DNA of 64,000 nucleotides, taken from Elephas maximus indicus. Its lineage: Eukaryota > Chordata > Mammalia > Proboscidea > Elephantidae. The translations under genes and the position numbers were made by a program. Where the stretch lies: assembly GCF_024166365.1 (NCBI RefSeq), contig NC_064831.1, positions 52,453,768 to 52,517,767 of the forward strand, in the 5' to 3' direction. Positions 32,141 through 43,839 of the stretch are shown piece by piece; within the stretch, counting starts at the first letter, position 1; each line of letters opens with the position of its first letter. The notes under the pieces were generated by a model. The model ran no database searches. It saw nothing but the letters and a program-made list of their open reading frames with translations, and had not been told where the DNA came from.

Positions 32141-32299
32141 ACAGGCATCGACTGAAGGATAGTCCCTAGAACAAACAGTATACCCCAGGCATCTCTCTCA
32201 TAGTTGATGATTGAAGGATAGAAAAGAATTTCCGCTTCTTCTCTCTTCCAGTGCCCCTCAAAGTGTTTCTAGTCTGAGATTCAACAAAATGAAGGAAAA

Positions 32300-32775
32300 G
32301 AAGAATTAGGTGGTATATTGGGGTCCCCAAGACCATCCCAGGTATGACGAGTCACTGTGAGGACTCACAGAGCTCAGCATCTGTTTCATTGCAGGGAGAG
32401 GATACAAGGCAAAATCAGCAAAGGGACAAGGCGAGTGGAGCAAGTCCGCAGATGTCGTCCAGTGGAGGTCACATAGAACGTGCCCAAGTTCTCCAGCAAT
32501 TAGTGATGACAACACGTGACACGTTGTCTCATTAGAAACTCAGTGCCCAGGGTTGTTATTGGGGGCTGGTCACATAGACACCGCTGCCTCGCACGTACCA
32601 AAATCCCAGACTCCCAGAAGGAAAGCAAGTGTTTGGCAGAAACCATATTGTTTGTATAGAGAGTTGAGGCGCATTGAACTACTCTTACCAGTCAGGTGGT
32701 GGGAATCCTCCTGACATCCAAGCCCCAGCCTTACAAGGCAGCCCTTCCAAGGATGGCCATCTCAGACCTGCTGTA
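32300..32775 (-). mobile_element. ERV-type LTR (family uncertain)
   Basis: GGGGTCCCCAAGACCATCCC, GGATACAAGGCAAAATCAGC, GTGACAACACG-like repeats, CAGTGCCCAGGGTTGTTATT, GGGAATCCTCCTGACATCCA and GATGGCCATCTCAGACCTGC read like an old mammalian LTR. I cannot fix its subfamily or exact ends; no viral genes adjoin it. Confidence 0.5.
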
Positions 32776-34585
32776 CTAGTCTTTTTTTGGTACAGGCTGC
32801 TTTGGTGGGTGCTAGATGACGCACTCCCCACAAGTCATCCTTTCTAGTCAAGTGAAAGGTGGAACTCCAACCCCAGACTGAAATGGTTGAAGAAGGTGCT
32901 GCTGAGCAGCTCCGTTATGGGAAAATGAGTCTTGGTGATTGCCAGGAAGGTTTCCAATTAGGCTTAAAATGGAGAAAAGTCCTGGTGTCACTTCTGAAAC
33001 CTGACCTCTCTCCATGACCTGATTGAAACAGGTCTTGGGTTGGTTGCCTTAGGGCGAGCTTCTTCTGTTCGTTAGTAGCTCCTGTGGTGCATGACTGGGC
33101 CTCCTCTCAGTGCGTCAGTTTGTGAAACAGGGACTTTTCATCTTTCCGTGCCCTCCCACTGGCTCCTTCAGAGCCCTCTGCCCACATTGTAGGTACTTGG
33201 GGCCATCCCTTTCTTCCATATCTTCTCTCTCAGTCATCTGAAGGGATCTCAAGACACATTCAGGCAGACAAGCTTGTAGGCTTTTTCTTTCTTTAACCCT
33301 GAATTAAATCTACACAAACACTATTCTAGGGAGGGATCCCCGATTAACGAGCTACAGAGGTGCCTCCCCTCCTCAAGTGCAGGGATTCCTCCTGCCCTCC
33401 CCGGTTTCCCACTCACGGATCACTTGCGGTTTTCCCATTTCTTTCTGGAGGTGCAAATGTTCATTCTTTCAGATGATAAGGGGCTAGGCAAAGGTGAGGA
33501 GCCGTCAGAGGCTTATTATGGAAGTCAGATTTAGATCCAGTTGTCAGCAGAAAAACTGCCCAGTCACTTAAAATCAGACAAGGAAAAGGTGTAAATTAGG
33601 ATCTGAAAGCAATAAAAGTAGGAACACTTGATTGAAATGTAATCTTGCCGATAATTTTTGCAGTTACTGTGTTTGGGTTCAGGCATTAGGAACCACCTAG
33701 ACATGCCAAGCTTATGAAAATTCAGGATGTTTTGATGAGACCAAGGTCAGGCTGTAGGAAAAAAAAAAAAAAAAAAAAGGAAAGGGATGGGCAGTCAAAT
33801 TTGTGGGGTGAGAGCTGGAATTGGGGTCAGAAACCAGTTCCTTGATGGGTTTTATACTGAAAGGCTTAAAACTGGTGGTGCTCCATTAGATGAGAATTTA
33901 GACTCAGGCAAACGTGTGATCCTCTCCTCCTGGCTGATGAAAACTGGGAAAGCCTTAGTGTAGCTTGGCTGAAACCTGGATCCTAGCTCATTGCTCATCC
34001 TAAAGAGCTATTTTTCTAGTAGCCCTTCTGAAACCAGTGTCTTATGACTTGTCCTGGACAAGTCTGGGCATTTACCTTCTTTAAGGGGAATTTACACCCT
34101 GCTTGTAGAAGACAATTTCACTGTCTTCTTGGGTTACTTTCTGAGAATTTGCCCTGTGTTCGTTTCTGAAAAGGGAAAGTTTGTTTTCAGATCTCCCCAA
34201 ACTATCCCTTTGTGGACTCTTCTCCCTTTTCCTAGAACCGCTTCCCATTACCCCTGACCTTCCTCTCTCCCCTTTTTCTCAGAACTTGTTCATGTGCCTT
34301 TAAAAAAGATGTGTTGCTATACATGGTTCTTGCCGGAGTGTTTAATTTTTAAGAGGATCCAGTCCTTTCATCTAAAGAAATACCTCCAATGCTGTGCTAG
34401 TAGTTATTAGTAGCAGGGCTTAACTAGCTCTTTAAAGGACTGAGACTTTCTTGATGCTTCTAAAATTCCCAGAATGCGATTATGTAGGCATGTTCTCATT
34501 GGTCAAGAAGTCTCTTAATAGTTCATTTCCCGACCCTAAAGATGGTAATTTTTCTCCCCATTCTTCTAGGTTTAGGGCAGAGGGT
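32776..34585. other. unique intergenic DNA
   Basis: No repeat or gene recognised. An A run lies at 33760-33778. A 20-bp string TAGTAGTTATTAGTAGCAGG at about 34398 also occurs at about 31551. Confidence 0.4.
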
Positions 34586-34587
34586 GA

Positions 34588-35228
34588 GGAGACATCCATT
34601 GCTGGTGGAAATGTAAAATGGTGTAGCTGTTGGCTGTTCCCTCAAAAAGTTAAACATGGAATTACCATATGACCCCAAATTTCACTGCTAGGTATATACC
34701 CAAAAGAATCGGAAACAGGTATTCACAAAAAAGTTGTACACCCGTGTTCACAGCAGCATTATTCACAATTGCCAAAAGGTGGAAACAACCCAAATGTCCA
34801 TCAATGGATTAGTGATATAACATAAAAACAAAAACCAAACCCATTGCCGTGGAGTTGATTCTTATGTTGATATATACAATGGAATATTTATTGAGCCATA
34901 GAAACGAATGAAGTACTGATATATGCTACCACATGGATGAACTTTAAATACATGCTAAGTGAAAGAAGCTAAATGCAAAAGGCCATGTATTGTAGGATTC
35001 CATTTTTATGAATATCCAGAATAGGCAAATCTATGGAAACAGAAATCAGATTAGTTGTTGCTAGGGGCACCGGTGTGTATGTGTTTGAGGGGATACAGAA
35101 TTTTCTTTTGAGGTGATAAAATGTTCAGAAACTAGATAATGGTCATGGTTGCAGAACATTGTAAATGTATGAAATGTCAATAATGGTCAATTTTATGTGA
35201 CAAAATTTGCATTTTATTACAATTTAAA
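34588..35228 (+). mobile_element. old L1 3' region
   Basis: TTGCTGGTGGAAATGTAAAA, GAATTACCATATGACCCCAA, TATACCCAAAAGAATCGGAA, CAGCAGCATTATTCACAATT, GGAAACAACCCAAATGTCCA. Interrupted at about 34822-34866 by an AfroSINE tail. Confidence 0.88.
34822..34866 (-). mobile_element. AfroSINE 3' tail fragment inside L1
   Basis: AACCAAACCCATTGCCGTGG, then AGTTGATTCTTATG; only the 3' end is present. Confidence 0.7.
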
Positions 35229-35997
35229 ATGGGATGTAGAAACAATTACACAGGGCAGGAGGGAGCGGTTAGGCAAGAGGGGGACTTGGGATCATTTGAA
35301 GGGGCAAAAATCATTGTAGGTGAAGCTGAAGGAGGAACAGCTCTGGAAGCTACCTCAGACAGGAGAGAGCCCCCTGGGGTTGCTGTCAGTGACAACCCTC
35401 TGCTCTTTCATTTTGTCCTTTTGCTCCCCACTGTCAAACACAGTGAGAAGCACTTTGTAGGTACTCCAATACTAGCTAGCTGTGTGAATGACAGAGTGAA
35501 CCTCTGGAGGCTGCCTTTGCTGAAGTTTATCAATAGAGCTAATGTGTGGTGCCTTTAAGTTGGAGCCCCAGAATTCAAACTATTATGGGAAAAAAAGAGT
35601 TATATGAAAGACATCAATTGGGAGGATATGTTTGACTGAATTTCATATATGTTGAATACGGACCACCGGAGGGTAGATGATTTCTGTTTAATTTGATATT
35701 GAGGTAAATTTTCCCCCTAATAAGTTGCTCTCTTAACTGCTACTATTGGAGAAAACCCACTTCTTGCTCCCTTAGGGATGTCCCCCGTCTTCAGATCACA
35801 GATTTCTCCTCTCTCAGATACAGTTGAGGTCTTCAAAAATGAGCATCTGTGCCCAACTCACGGATTCTGCTGTAACCAAGCAAGCCTGTGACCATCTTCG
35901 GGCCAAGCCTCACCTGCTGTCCTTCTGTCCTCTGGCTTCACAATCAGATCCCACTCATTCTGTGCTTTGGGGTATGCAGCACCACTGTAAGCCTTCC
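35229..35997. other. no gene seen
   Basis: Unique sequence; an ORF at 35229-35558 has no recognisable domain. Confidence 0.4.
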
Positions 35998-36013
35998 TCC
36001 TTATTTCTTACCA

Positions 36014-36214
36014 AACCAAACCCACTGCCATCAAGTTGCTTCCCACTCATAGCAACCTTATAGGACAGAGTATAACTGCCCCACAGAGTTTCCAAGGCTG
36101 TAAATCTTTACGGAAGTAGACTGCCACATCTTTCTCCCACAGAGTGGCTGATGAGTTCAGACCACCAACCTTTCAGCTAGCAGCCAGAGAGCTTAACTAC
36201 TGCGCCATCGGGGC
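36014..36214 (-). mobile_element. AfroSINE long variant with 16-bp TSD
   Basis: TCCTTATTTCTTACCA at 35998-36013 and 36215-36230. Carries the TGTAAATCTTTACGGAAGTA, GACTGCCACATC insert. Confidence 0.95.
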
Positions 36215-36234
36215 TCCTTATTTCTTACCAGACC

Positions 36235-37130
36235 TATAAAATACTATGGAAAACGAACTTCAATTTTTTCCTTTGTATGTGTTTGGAGAAATCAATTCAA
36301 CTAACAATTATGAAGGGCTTCCATGTGCTAGACTCATTGCTAGGCTTTAGGAACAAAATAATTAATAGGTTTTTTTTTTTTTTTGCCTCTAAGAATTCCC
36401 TGTTCAGTGGAACAGCTCATTTTGCTTTCTAATGGAGCAAGGGATTTTGACATTAGTATTCACCTGGCATGAGAACTGCATAAAAATTGGGATTGTCTAT
36501 TAATAGGGCTAACATTTGACATAGCCTACAGGCTTGCCCTTGGAATATTCCGTACCATCCAATAGTTTTGCCATGCGGCTGGGTGTGGAAATCAGCAGAG
36601 ACTCTAGCCCACTGAGCTGGTATAGCACAGAGAGTCCTGAAACTAGAATTGAGGAAGATGACATTGGCTCTGACAGAAAGGACAACGATGTGTGTGAAGA
36701 AATCAGTCTTTAAGTAGCTAGGTCTGCCATAGCCTTCTAGAAGGGGAACTGGGCATCTTTCTTTGAGAGCAGAGAGGTTACTGTCTCTGAGGACAGTGAT
36801 GGGATCTGAGGAAGAGGTAAAGCAATTTGGTGTGAGCCTGACAGGAAAGGAGGATGGGACATCAACTGCAGAGTCACTCCTGGCTCAAAGGAGCAGTTCA
36901 TCTGTGAGAAATTATTCCTCTCCTCTCGTTGGTCCTTGTTCTTATAAGTGTGGGTCAGGGCACAATTTGAGAGACCAAGAGAAAGACGGGGAGAGAGAGA
37001 GAGAAGGCAGTGGGTGTAAATCAGTGAAGGGAGACAGAGGAGGACAAGAAATGAGAGTGACAGCAGGAAGGATGGTCAGGGGGACATATAAGGTCAGAAG
37101 TTTGCAGAGAACAAAGATACAAAAAAAGAA
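36235..37130. other. intergenic with L2-like piece at about 36290-36415
   Basis: CTTCCATGTGCTAGACTCAT, GCTAGGCTTTAGGAACAAAA: L2-like. The rest is unassigned, with GA-rich sequence at 36980-37090. Confidence 0.4.
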
Positions 37131-37133
37131 AAC

Positions 37134-37287
37134 AAAACCTGTTACGTCAGTTCCAACTCACAGTGACCCCAAAGGACAGAGTAGAACTGCCCCATGGGGT
37201 TTCCAAGGAGTGCCTGGTGGGTTTGAACTGTCAACCTTTTGATTAGCAGCCATAGCTCTTAACCACTACACCACCAAGGTTTCCAAG
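37134..37287 (-). mobile_element. AfroSINE
   Basis: AAAGGACAGAGTAGAACTGC, GGGGTTTCCAAGGAGTGCCT, TTAACCACTACACCACCAAG. Confidence 0.9.
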
Positions 37288-37369
37288 AGTAAGGATAGAA
37301 GGACAGAAATAGGTCTAGAACTAACAAGTCTCTCTGTTCCTTAGGGGGAGTTCCCAGGAGACATTTTCT

Positions 37370-37612
37370 CCTTGTTGTTGTTGTTGTTGTTGTTATGTGC
37401 CCTCATGTTGGTTCTGGCTCATTTAACAAAAAAGCCATTGCTGTCGAGTCAGCTCCGACTCATAGTGACCCTATAGAGCAGTGTAGAACTGCCCCATAGG
37501 GTTTCCAAGGAGCATCTTGTGGATTCGAACTGCCAGCCTTTCAGTTAGCAGCCGAACTCTGAACCACTATGCCACCTGGGTTTCCAACTCATAGTGACCC
37601 TATTTAATAGAT
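37370..37612 (-). mobile_element. AfroSINE (37428-37587) nested in an RTE-type 3' end
   Basis: (TTG)n, TTATGTGCCCTCATGTTGGT, TCTGGCTCAT is an RTE/SINE tail. It is interrupted by a complete antisense AfroSINE, then resumes as CAACTCATAGTGACCCTATT. Confidence 0.8.
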
Positions 37613-38095
37613 TGGGGCAGAATGAAGACATGGACAACGGAATGGGAGGTTTGCTCTCACAGGCTGGGCATCCCTTCCTCTGACCTACTGTCCTACAGGC
37701 TTTTCTTTCCCTCTTCTCTCAAAACCTGCTCTTAGCTTCTTTTTTTGACCCTTTTGTTTGCCTTTAGCTGAAGGGCAATTGCTTAATTTTGGGAAATTAA
37801 GATAATGATGAAATTGCAGATTTCAATGAGAGGTCATTGACCTCAGGAGCCTTACTTTTGGGTAGGAGAGAAATTTTGTTGTCACTCCCTCGTATCCCAC
37901 CACCAAGGCACATTCGCACTCTACCCAGTGCAAAAACTGATACAGCCAGGATCTACAGGAAGCTCAGGAGAAGTTATAGCCTCAGCTGGCTTGACAGGAG
38001 CCCCCGATTAGAAAACAAGCCCAGTGTGTCTAGACACAGTACCTACCCATGTTGGGATTCAGGGCCAAGGAGCAAAATGATTAAAAAATATGCTG
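37613..38095. other. no gene seen
   Basis: Unique DNA; ORF 37837-38166 has no recognisable domain. Confidence 0.35.
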
Positions 38096-38109
38096 TTGTT
38101 ATTGTTAGA

Positions 38110-38742
38110 GCCCTGGTGGTGTTACCAATTGCCAATTTGACACAAAGGGTCCTTGTCTTTTCCTGAGTAGGAATACACGTGAAAGACAAACTTTGTCTCA
38201 GCAAGCTTTATTTTGCTTGAGTCAAGCAAAAGGAGTCAGGGGGGATCGGATCTAAGCCTCTCCAAAAGACGACTTGAAAAGGGAAGCAAGGCTAGGGCTT
38301 ATTATATGGGTTCGGTGGAGACAACAGGGTAATGAATATTTAGTGGGCTTCTTTCAAGGGGGGGGCACTTCTCAGAATGGCAGTGCATGTTATTTAGGTT
38401 GCGCGAGCATCTGGAATCCAAGATGGAACCCACTGATATTCAAGATGGAGTCCTCTCCTCAGTCCCTGACATCACTTACCATGGGATATAGCGCGAGCAC
38501 ACTCGATCTTCGGCACTACATCACCATCTTCGGTGGGCTAAGGAAAGTCAAACAGCAGTCACGCTGCTCCTCTGTGCATACGGAGCCTGCAAAGGAGGAG
38601 GGGACTAGAAAGACACTGAGAAGGAGATAGTAATTCACAGGCTGCCCCAATCCCATCTCATGTTGACAGGGTGGGTTCCTGTCCACCCAACTTCCAGATG
38701 ATAATCTTTTAAAAGTTCTTTTGTTCAGCCACCAGCACAGTT
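38110..38742 (-). mobile_element. probable ERV solo LTR
   Basis: On the minus strand the sequence starts near TGTGCTGGTGGCTGAACAAA. It has a CRE-like TGATGTCA (about 38470) and a polyadenylation signal AAAATAAAGCTTGCTGAGAC near 38212, about 100 nt before the end. This U3-R-U5 order suggests an LTR. Family unknown, no TSD found, no viral ORF. An AfroSINE head remnant (GAGCCCTGGTGGTG) abuts the left edge. Confidence 0.5.
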
Positions 38743-38747
38743 AACCT

Positions 38748-38903
38748 TGTCTGTCTCAGTGGCACAGTGGTTAAGAGCTTGGCTGTTAACCAAAAGGTCA
38801 GCAATTTGAATCCACCAACTGCTCTTTGGAAACCCTATGGGGCATTTCTACTCTATCCTATAGGGTTAGTATGAGTCAGAATTGACTCAAAGGCGATGTG
38901 TTT
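38748..38903 (+). mobile_element. AfroSINE
   Basis: GGCACAGTGGTTAAGAGCTT, CTTTGGAAACCCTATGGGGC, TATGAGTCAGAATTGACTCA. Confidence 0.9.
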
Positions 38904-39235
38904 GTTTATTGTTAGTTGCCATAGAATCAGCTCTGCCTCATGGTGACCCCGCATACGACAGAGTGAAACATTGCCCCGTTCTGTACCATCTTCACAATCG
39001 GTATGTTTGAGTCCATTGTTGCAGCCACTGTGCATTTTGAGTGCCTTCCGACCAAGGCACTCATCTTACAGTACTATATACGATAATATTCGTGATCCAT
39101 AGGGTTTTCATTGGCTACTTTTCAGAAGTAGATTGCCAGTCCTTTCTTCCTAGTCTGTCTTAATCTGGAAGCTCCACTGAAACCTATCCACCATAGATGA
39201 CTCTGCTGCAGCCTCACTCCCATATGTTGTTTCCT
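38904..39235 (-). mobile_element. RTE-derived element, 3' end and inner part
   Basis: TTATTGTTAGTTGCCATAGA, CATACGACAGAGTGAAACAT, ATCTTCACAATCGGTATGTT, TTTTCAGAAGTAGATTGCCA, TCCTAGTCTGTCTTAATCTG. A compound, longer RTE-tailed repeat. Confidence 0.7.
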
Positions 39236-40639
39236 TTTCCTAAATCAGTATCTATCCAGGGCATTGAACAACACACACACACGTGCACACACACACACAT
39301 CTACTGTGTACTATCTAATCTGATAAAAAGAAAAGACATTTCAATGTCAGACTGAGTCCTTGTCTGATCTTCTTTGGCACTTGCCCCCTCTGCTGCGATG
39401 GCAGCACTAGCACCTTCACTGGGAACCTTCCCCAAGGTGTGCCCTAAAGTCTACGAAGTTTGGATGTTGTATTCCAGCTCCTTCCCTTCCCCTTTTGTTG
39501 CTGTCAGCAGGCTCCTCTTAGGTACTCAGTGCCTTGACTTTCACATAATCCCACCTGCCCCAACCAGTTTACAGTCATCCTTGGCAAGAGGTAAGGTGAA
39601 AAAAAAAAAACAAAAAAAAAACTCCCCTTGTTTTTGCTTTTCTAAGTGGCTGCCCAGAGGAGGATACAGTGACAAAGACTGAACTCTAGGGCTCACAAGG
39701 ATCTGTGCTGTAAGAGAAGAGGGGTGACTAACGTCACTTCTGAAATCTCTGGTTTGTGGGCGGGTTTCTCATTCTGCCTGTTTGGGGACATACCTCCCTC
39801 TGCCGTTGCCGTCATCTTTGGGCCATGTACACATACAGAGGTTTTTATTCTCTTGAGCCTCTCTGACTATAGTGGAGGTCCCTAGAGACTTCCATATTGC
39901 CTCACGGATTGGGTTGGAACTGTATAGGAAGTGTTCAGAAGAGTCAGCCTTCTGAGAAAGTCAAATTTGTGCTCTACCTGGGTTTGGAGTATAGATGTAG
40001 GCCATGGTCAGGGAATGGGGAATGCCCAGAGGAGGCAGCTTTGAGGGAGAGAGCTGTATGGTCAAGCAGTGGGACTCAGAACACCTTTCTCTGTAGTCTC
40101 TTGATGGTACTTGTTCCTCTTGATGGCAGCTGAGGGTACCTAGGCCTGGCCTGAGCCCCAGCAGAGCTGGGTGTGGGTCACACCCCGGATGGGCCCTTCA
40201 AACTCTTAGAAAGAAGCCAGGAGGGACCAAATGGGTTCCACCTCTCTTGTAGATCAGTGAACTATTCCTCGTAGAGACTCAGTGTTTCTGGTTTCTGCTC
40301 AATCTCCATATCATTACATCATCCCTGGGAAATGAGAAAACTTGTTGAATAGCACCTGTTTACATCCACATAGTCACTGTAGATAGAAGAGCAGTGGTTA
40401 TGTGGAAAGTTTGGAGGGTTAACTGGAGAAAAAGAAAGAAGGTGCAAATCGTTGCAGCAGGAGGACAGAAAGTAAGAATCTAGACTTGAGTGGCATCCTG
40501 GAAGTCTGAAGGACCAGAAGATGCTAAACCCATTCACCATAGGACAGGAAAACAAGAAGGCAAGGGCAGGATACCTGACAATGTGGGAGAAGTAGCCAGC
40601 TGTTCCGTGCTCCCTCTCTTTCCCCTCCCCCCTTTTCTT
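39236..40639. other. unique intergenic DNA with (CA)n at about 39269-39300
   Basis: A runs at 39600-39620. ORFs at 39374, 39897 and 40319 show no domain. Nothing else recognised. Confidence 0.4.
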
Positions 40640-40775
40640 TAAACATTACAACCAAGTAGGATTTATTGCAGGTATTTAAGAATGGTTAAAAATTGAGTAA
40701 TCCATCCCATTAACAGAAAGATGTGATCATCTTGACTAATGCAAAAAAAGCACTTGATAAAATTCAACTCACTTT
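40640..40775 (+). mobile_element. old L1 ORF2 fragment
   Basis: AACCAAGTAGGATTTATTGC, ATCATCTTGACTAATGCAAA, AAAGCACTTGATAAAATTCA encode the region before the RT catalytic core ([19 protein letters not shown]). Confidence 0.8.
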
Positions 40776-41370
40776 TTTTCCTTCCTTTTTTTTTTTGATG
40801 TAACGTTAAAAGTCACCTGAGAGGTACAACCAAACACCTCATGGGATTTGTTTTCTTGGTGCGGAGGTCTAAAATCATGGCTTCATGGGATATTCCAGTT
40901 AATTGGCCTAATATTGTTTTTAGTGCTTCTGTGCTACCTCCTAGCTTGTTGCGTAGGGCCCACGGTCTTAACAGCTGGTGAGCAGCCATCCAAGGCACAA
41001 CTGATCTCTCTTCACCTGAAGCAGCAGAGGAAGAGGAGTCAGGAATCTGAGGAGGAACTGGAATGTGTGTCATATTGCCTCCATGAACAACTGCCTCCTT
41101 TGCCATGAGACCAGAAGAGCTGGTTGGTGCCCAGTTACCATTACTGAAATATTTTGATCAAAGATTCAAAAGGAGGAAAAAATTGGAACTGAATTGTAAA
41201 TTCTCATGGAATCCATACCATATGGAGCCATTGAGGCTGGGTGGATACCCCCCCCACAAAAAAATTATTGCCCTAAGATAACTTTTAAGACTTAAACCTG
41301 AACTGTTCCCTGAAGTCAACTTTAAACCAAACAATAGTTTCACTTAATTAGTAAAGAATGTCTGCCTTGA

Positions 41371-42607
41371 CACTGTTTACAATAGCAAAAAGATTGAAGC
41401 AACCAAGATGCCCATCAGTGGATGAATGGATAAATAAATGATGGTATATTCACACAGTGGAATGCTACGCATGACAAAGAACAATGATGAATCCATGAAA
41501 CATTTCATAACATGGAGGAATCTGGAAGGCGTTATGCTGAGTGAAATCAGTCAGTTGCAACAGGACAAATATTGTATGAGACCACTATTATAAGAACTAG
41601 AAAAATAGTTTAAACAGAGAAGAAAATATTCTTTGATGGTTACCAGGGCAGGGAGGGAGGGAGAGAAAGGGGTATTCACTAATTAGATAGTAGACAAGAA
41701 CTATTTTAGGTGAAGGGAAAGACACAACACACAATAAAGGAGAGGTCAGCACAACTGGACTAAACCAAAAGCAAAGAAATTTCCTGAATAAACTGAACAC
41801 TTCGAAGGCCAGCGTAACAGGGGCAGGGGTTTGGGAACCATGGTTTCAAGGGACACCTAGGTCAACTGGCATAATCAAATCTCTTAATAAAACATTCTGC
41901 ATCCCACTTTGGAGAGTGGCATCTGAGGTCTTAAATGCTAGCAAGCGCCAATCTAAGATGCATCGATTGGTCTCAACCCGCCTGGAGCAAAGGAGAATGG
42001 ACACCAAAGACTCAAGGTAATTAGGAGCCCAAGAGACAGAAAGGGCCACGCAAACCAGAGACTACATCAGCCTGAGACCAGAAGAACTAGATGGTGCCCA
42101 GCTACAACTGATGACTGCCCTGACAGGGAACACAACAGACAGCCCCTGAGGGAGCAGGAGAGCAGTGGGATGCAGACCCCAAATTCTCGTAAAAAGATCA
42201 GACTTAATGGCCTGACTGAGACTAGAAGGACCCCGAAGGTCATGGTCCCCAGACCTTCTGTTAGCCCAAGATAAGAACCATTCCCAAAAGCCTACTCTTC
42301 AGACAGGGATTGGACTGCACTATAGGATAGAAAAAGATACTGGTGAGGAGTGAGCTTCTTGGCTCAAGTAGACACATGAGACTCTGTGGGCAGCTCCTGT
42401 CTGGAAGGGAGATGAGAAGCAGAGGGGGACGGGAGCTGGCTGAATGGACACGGGGAATACAGGGTGGAGAGAAAGGAGCATGCGTCTCATTAGGGGGAGA
42501 GCAACTAGGAGTATATGGCAAGGTGTATACAAATTTTTGTATGAGAGACTGACTTGATTTCTAAACTTTCACTTAAAGTACAATAAAAATTAGAAAAAGG
42601 AGAAAAA
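41371..42607 (+). mobile_element. younger L1, 5'-truncated, 18-bp TSD
   Basis: Starts in the ORF2 end (AAGATTGAAGCAACCAAGAT, GCGTTATGCTGAGTGAAATC). The 3' UTR (GCCTGAGACCAGAAGAACTA, GATGCAGACCCCAAATTCTC) ends CAATAAAAATTAG plus A-rich tail. AAAGAATGTCTGCCTTGA at 41353-41370 and 42608-42625. Confidence 0.95.
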
Positions 42608-42748
42608 AAAGAATGTCTGCCTTGAGCACTGTGCTCTTTTTAAAGAATTATATGTGATTGAATTGACAATAGTAACTCAGAAGGTTAGATAAGAAGTTTA
42701 GTGGACTGTGAGTTTGTTAATGGTAGTGGAATAATTTGAAAAGGATAG

Positions 42749-43257
42749 TGTTATGGATTGAACTGCATCCCCCCAAAATGTGTGTCAATTTGGCCAGACC
42801 ATGATTCCCAGTGTTGTATGGTTGTCTACCATTTTATGATCTGATGTGATTATCCTATGTGTTGTAAATCCTAACCTCTAAGATGTTAATGAGGCAGTTA
42901 TGTTAATGAGGCAGGACACAATCTACAGGATTAGGTTGTATCTTAAGTCAATCTCTTTCGAGATGTAAAAGAGAGAAGTGAGCAGAGAGGATAGGGACCT
43001 CGTTACCACCAAGCAGGAAGAGCTAGGAGTGGAGCACGTACTTTGGACTTGGGGACCCTGCACTGAGAAGCTCCTAGACTAGGAGAAGTTTGATGACAAG
43101 GACCTTTCCCCAGAGCCAACAGACAGAGAAAGCCTTCCCTGGAGCTGGCACCCTGAATTTGGACTTCTAGCCTCCTAAATTGTGAGAGAATAAATTTGTT
43201 TGTTAAAGCCATCCACTTGTGGTATTTCTGTTACAGCAGCACTAGATAACTAAAATA
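42749..43257 (+). mobile_element. MaLR (MLT1-like) solo LTR with 5-bp TSD
   Basis: TGTTATGGATTGAACTGCAT start; GCACCCTGAATTTGGACTTC and AGCCATCCACTTGTGGTATT near the end. GATAG at 42744-42748 and 43258-43262. Longer than the 15.6-kb copy because of a middle segment (TTTGGCCAGACCATGATTCC). Confidence 0.88.
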
Positions 43258-43839
43258 GATAGCAAGAATGGTTGCACGACTTTAAGAATGTAGTCAATGT
43301 CACTGAATTTTACTTGTAAAAATTGTGGAATTGGTATATGTTTTGCTGCATTTATTTTCACCTCCCAAAATAAAATAATTAAAAAAAAAAAAAAGGTAAC
43401 CTAAGGATACTGTGAACTAGCCCAGTTGGTCTCAGACTCAGAGTTCATGGGCAAGTAAAAGTTAAAAAAAAAAAAAAAAAAGAACAAATGTGGATGTGAC
43501 AACATCTTACTTAGCCTAGTAAAACAAGTTTAACAAAAACTCACAAAACAAAGCTGCTTTGTATTACTGGGTCATTTTATAAAAAACATTTCGACACCAA
43601 AAAATCAGAAGGACTATCCATCAGAATAAAGGAAAAGCCTCGGAACAGAATAAGTAGACTTTAAAAATCATTACCTGGTCTTATCTTCCCTCCTGTTATC
43701 GCACCAGTGAAAACTTTTTCCTGGGTCTGCGTCAATCCCTGGACTGGGATTTGAGCTCTACTCTATTAATCCAGTTCTAGCACAAACTTCCCTTCCTGTT
43801 ACATTTCTGTTATTTGGGGCTTTACTGTGCTCAAAGAAT

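Larger units (their letters stand above)
40800..43394 (+). mobile_element. L1 3' UTR (outer element), split by two later insertions
   Basis: Segments 40800-41352 (CTAAAATCATGGCTTCATGG, ATTGGCCTAATATTGTTTTT), 42626-42743 and 43263-43394 read continuously if the inner L1 and the LTR are removed. It ends AAAATAAAATAATTAAAAAA. The plus-strand ORF at 40848-41108 lies in this repeat and is not a gene. Confidence 0.75.

Noticed and set aside
23241-39300. Regular repeats as CRISPR-like arrays
   Set aside because: Only microsatellites, minisatellites and dispersed SINEs; no spaced identical repeats, and the genome is mammalian.
40848-41108. 86-residue ORF with a hydrophobic stretch, resembling a small membrane protein
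   Set aside because: Lies wholly inside the outer L1 3' UTR repeat, so it is not a gene.
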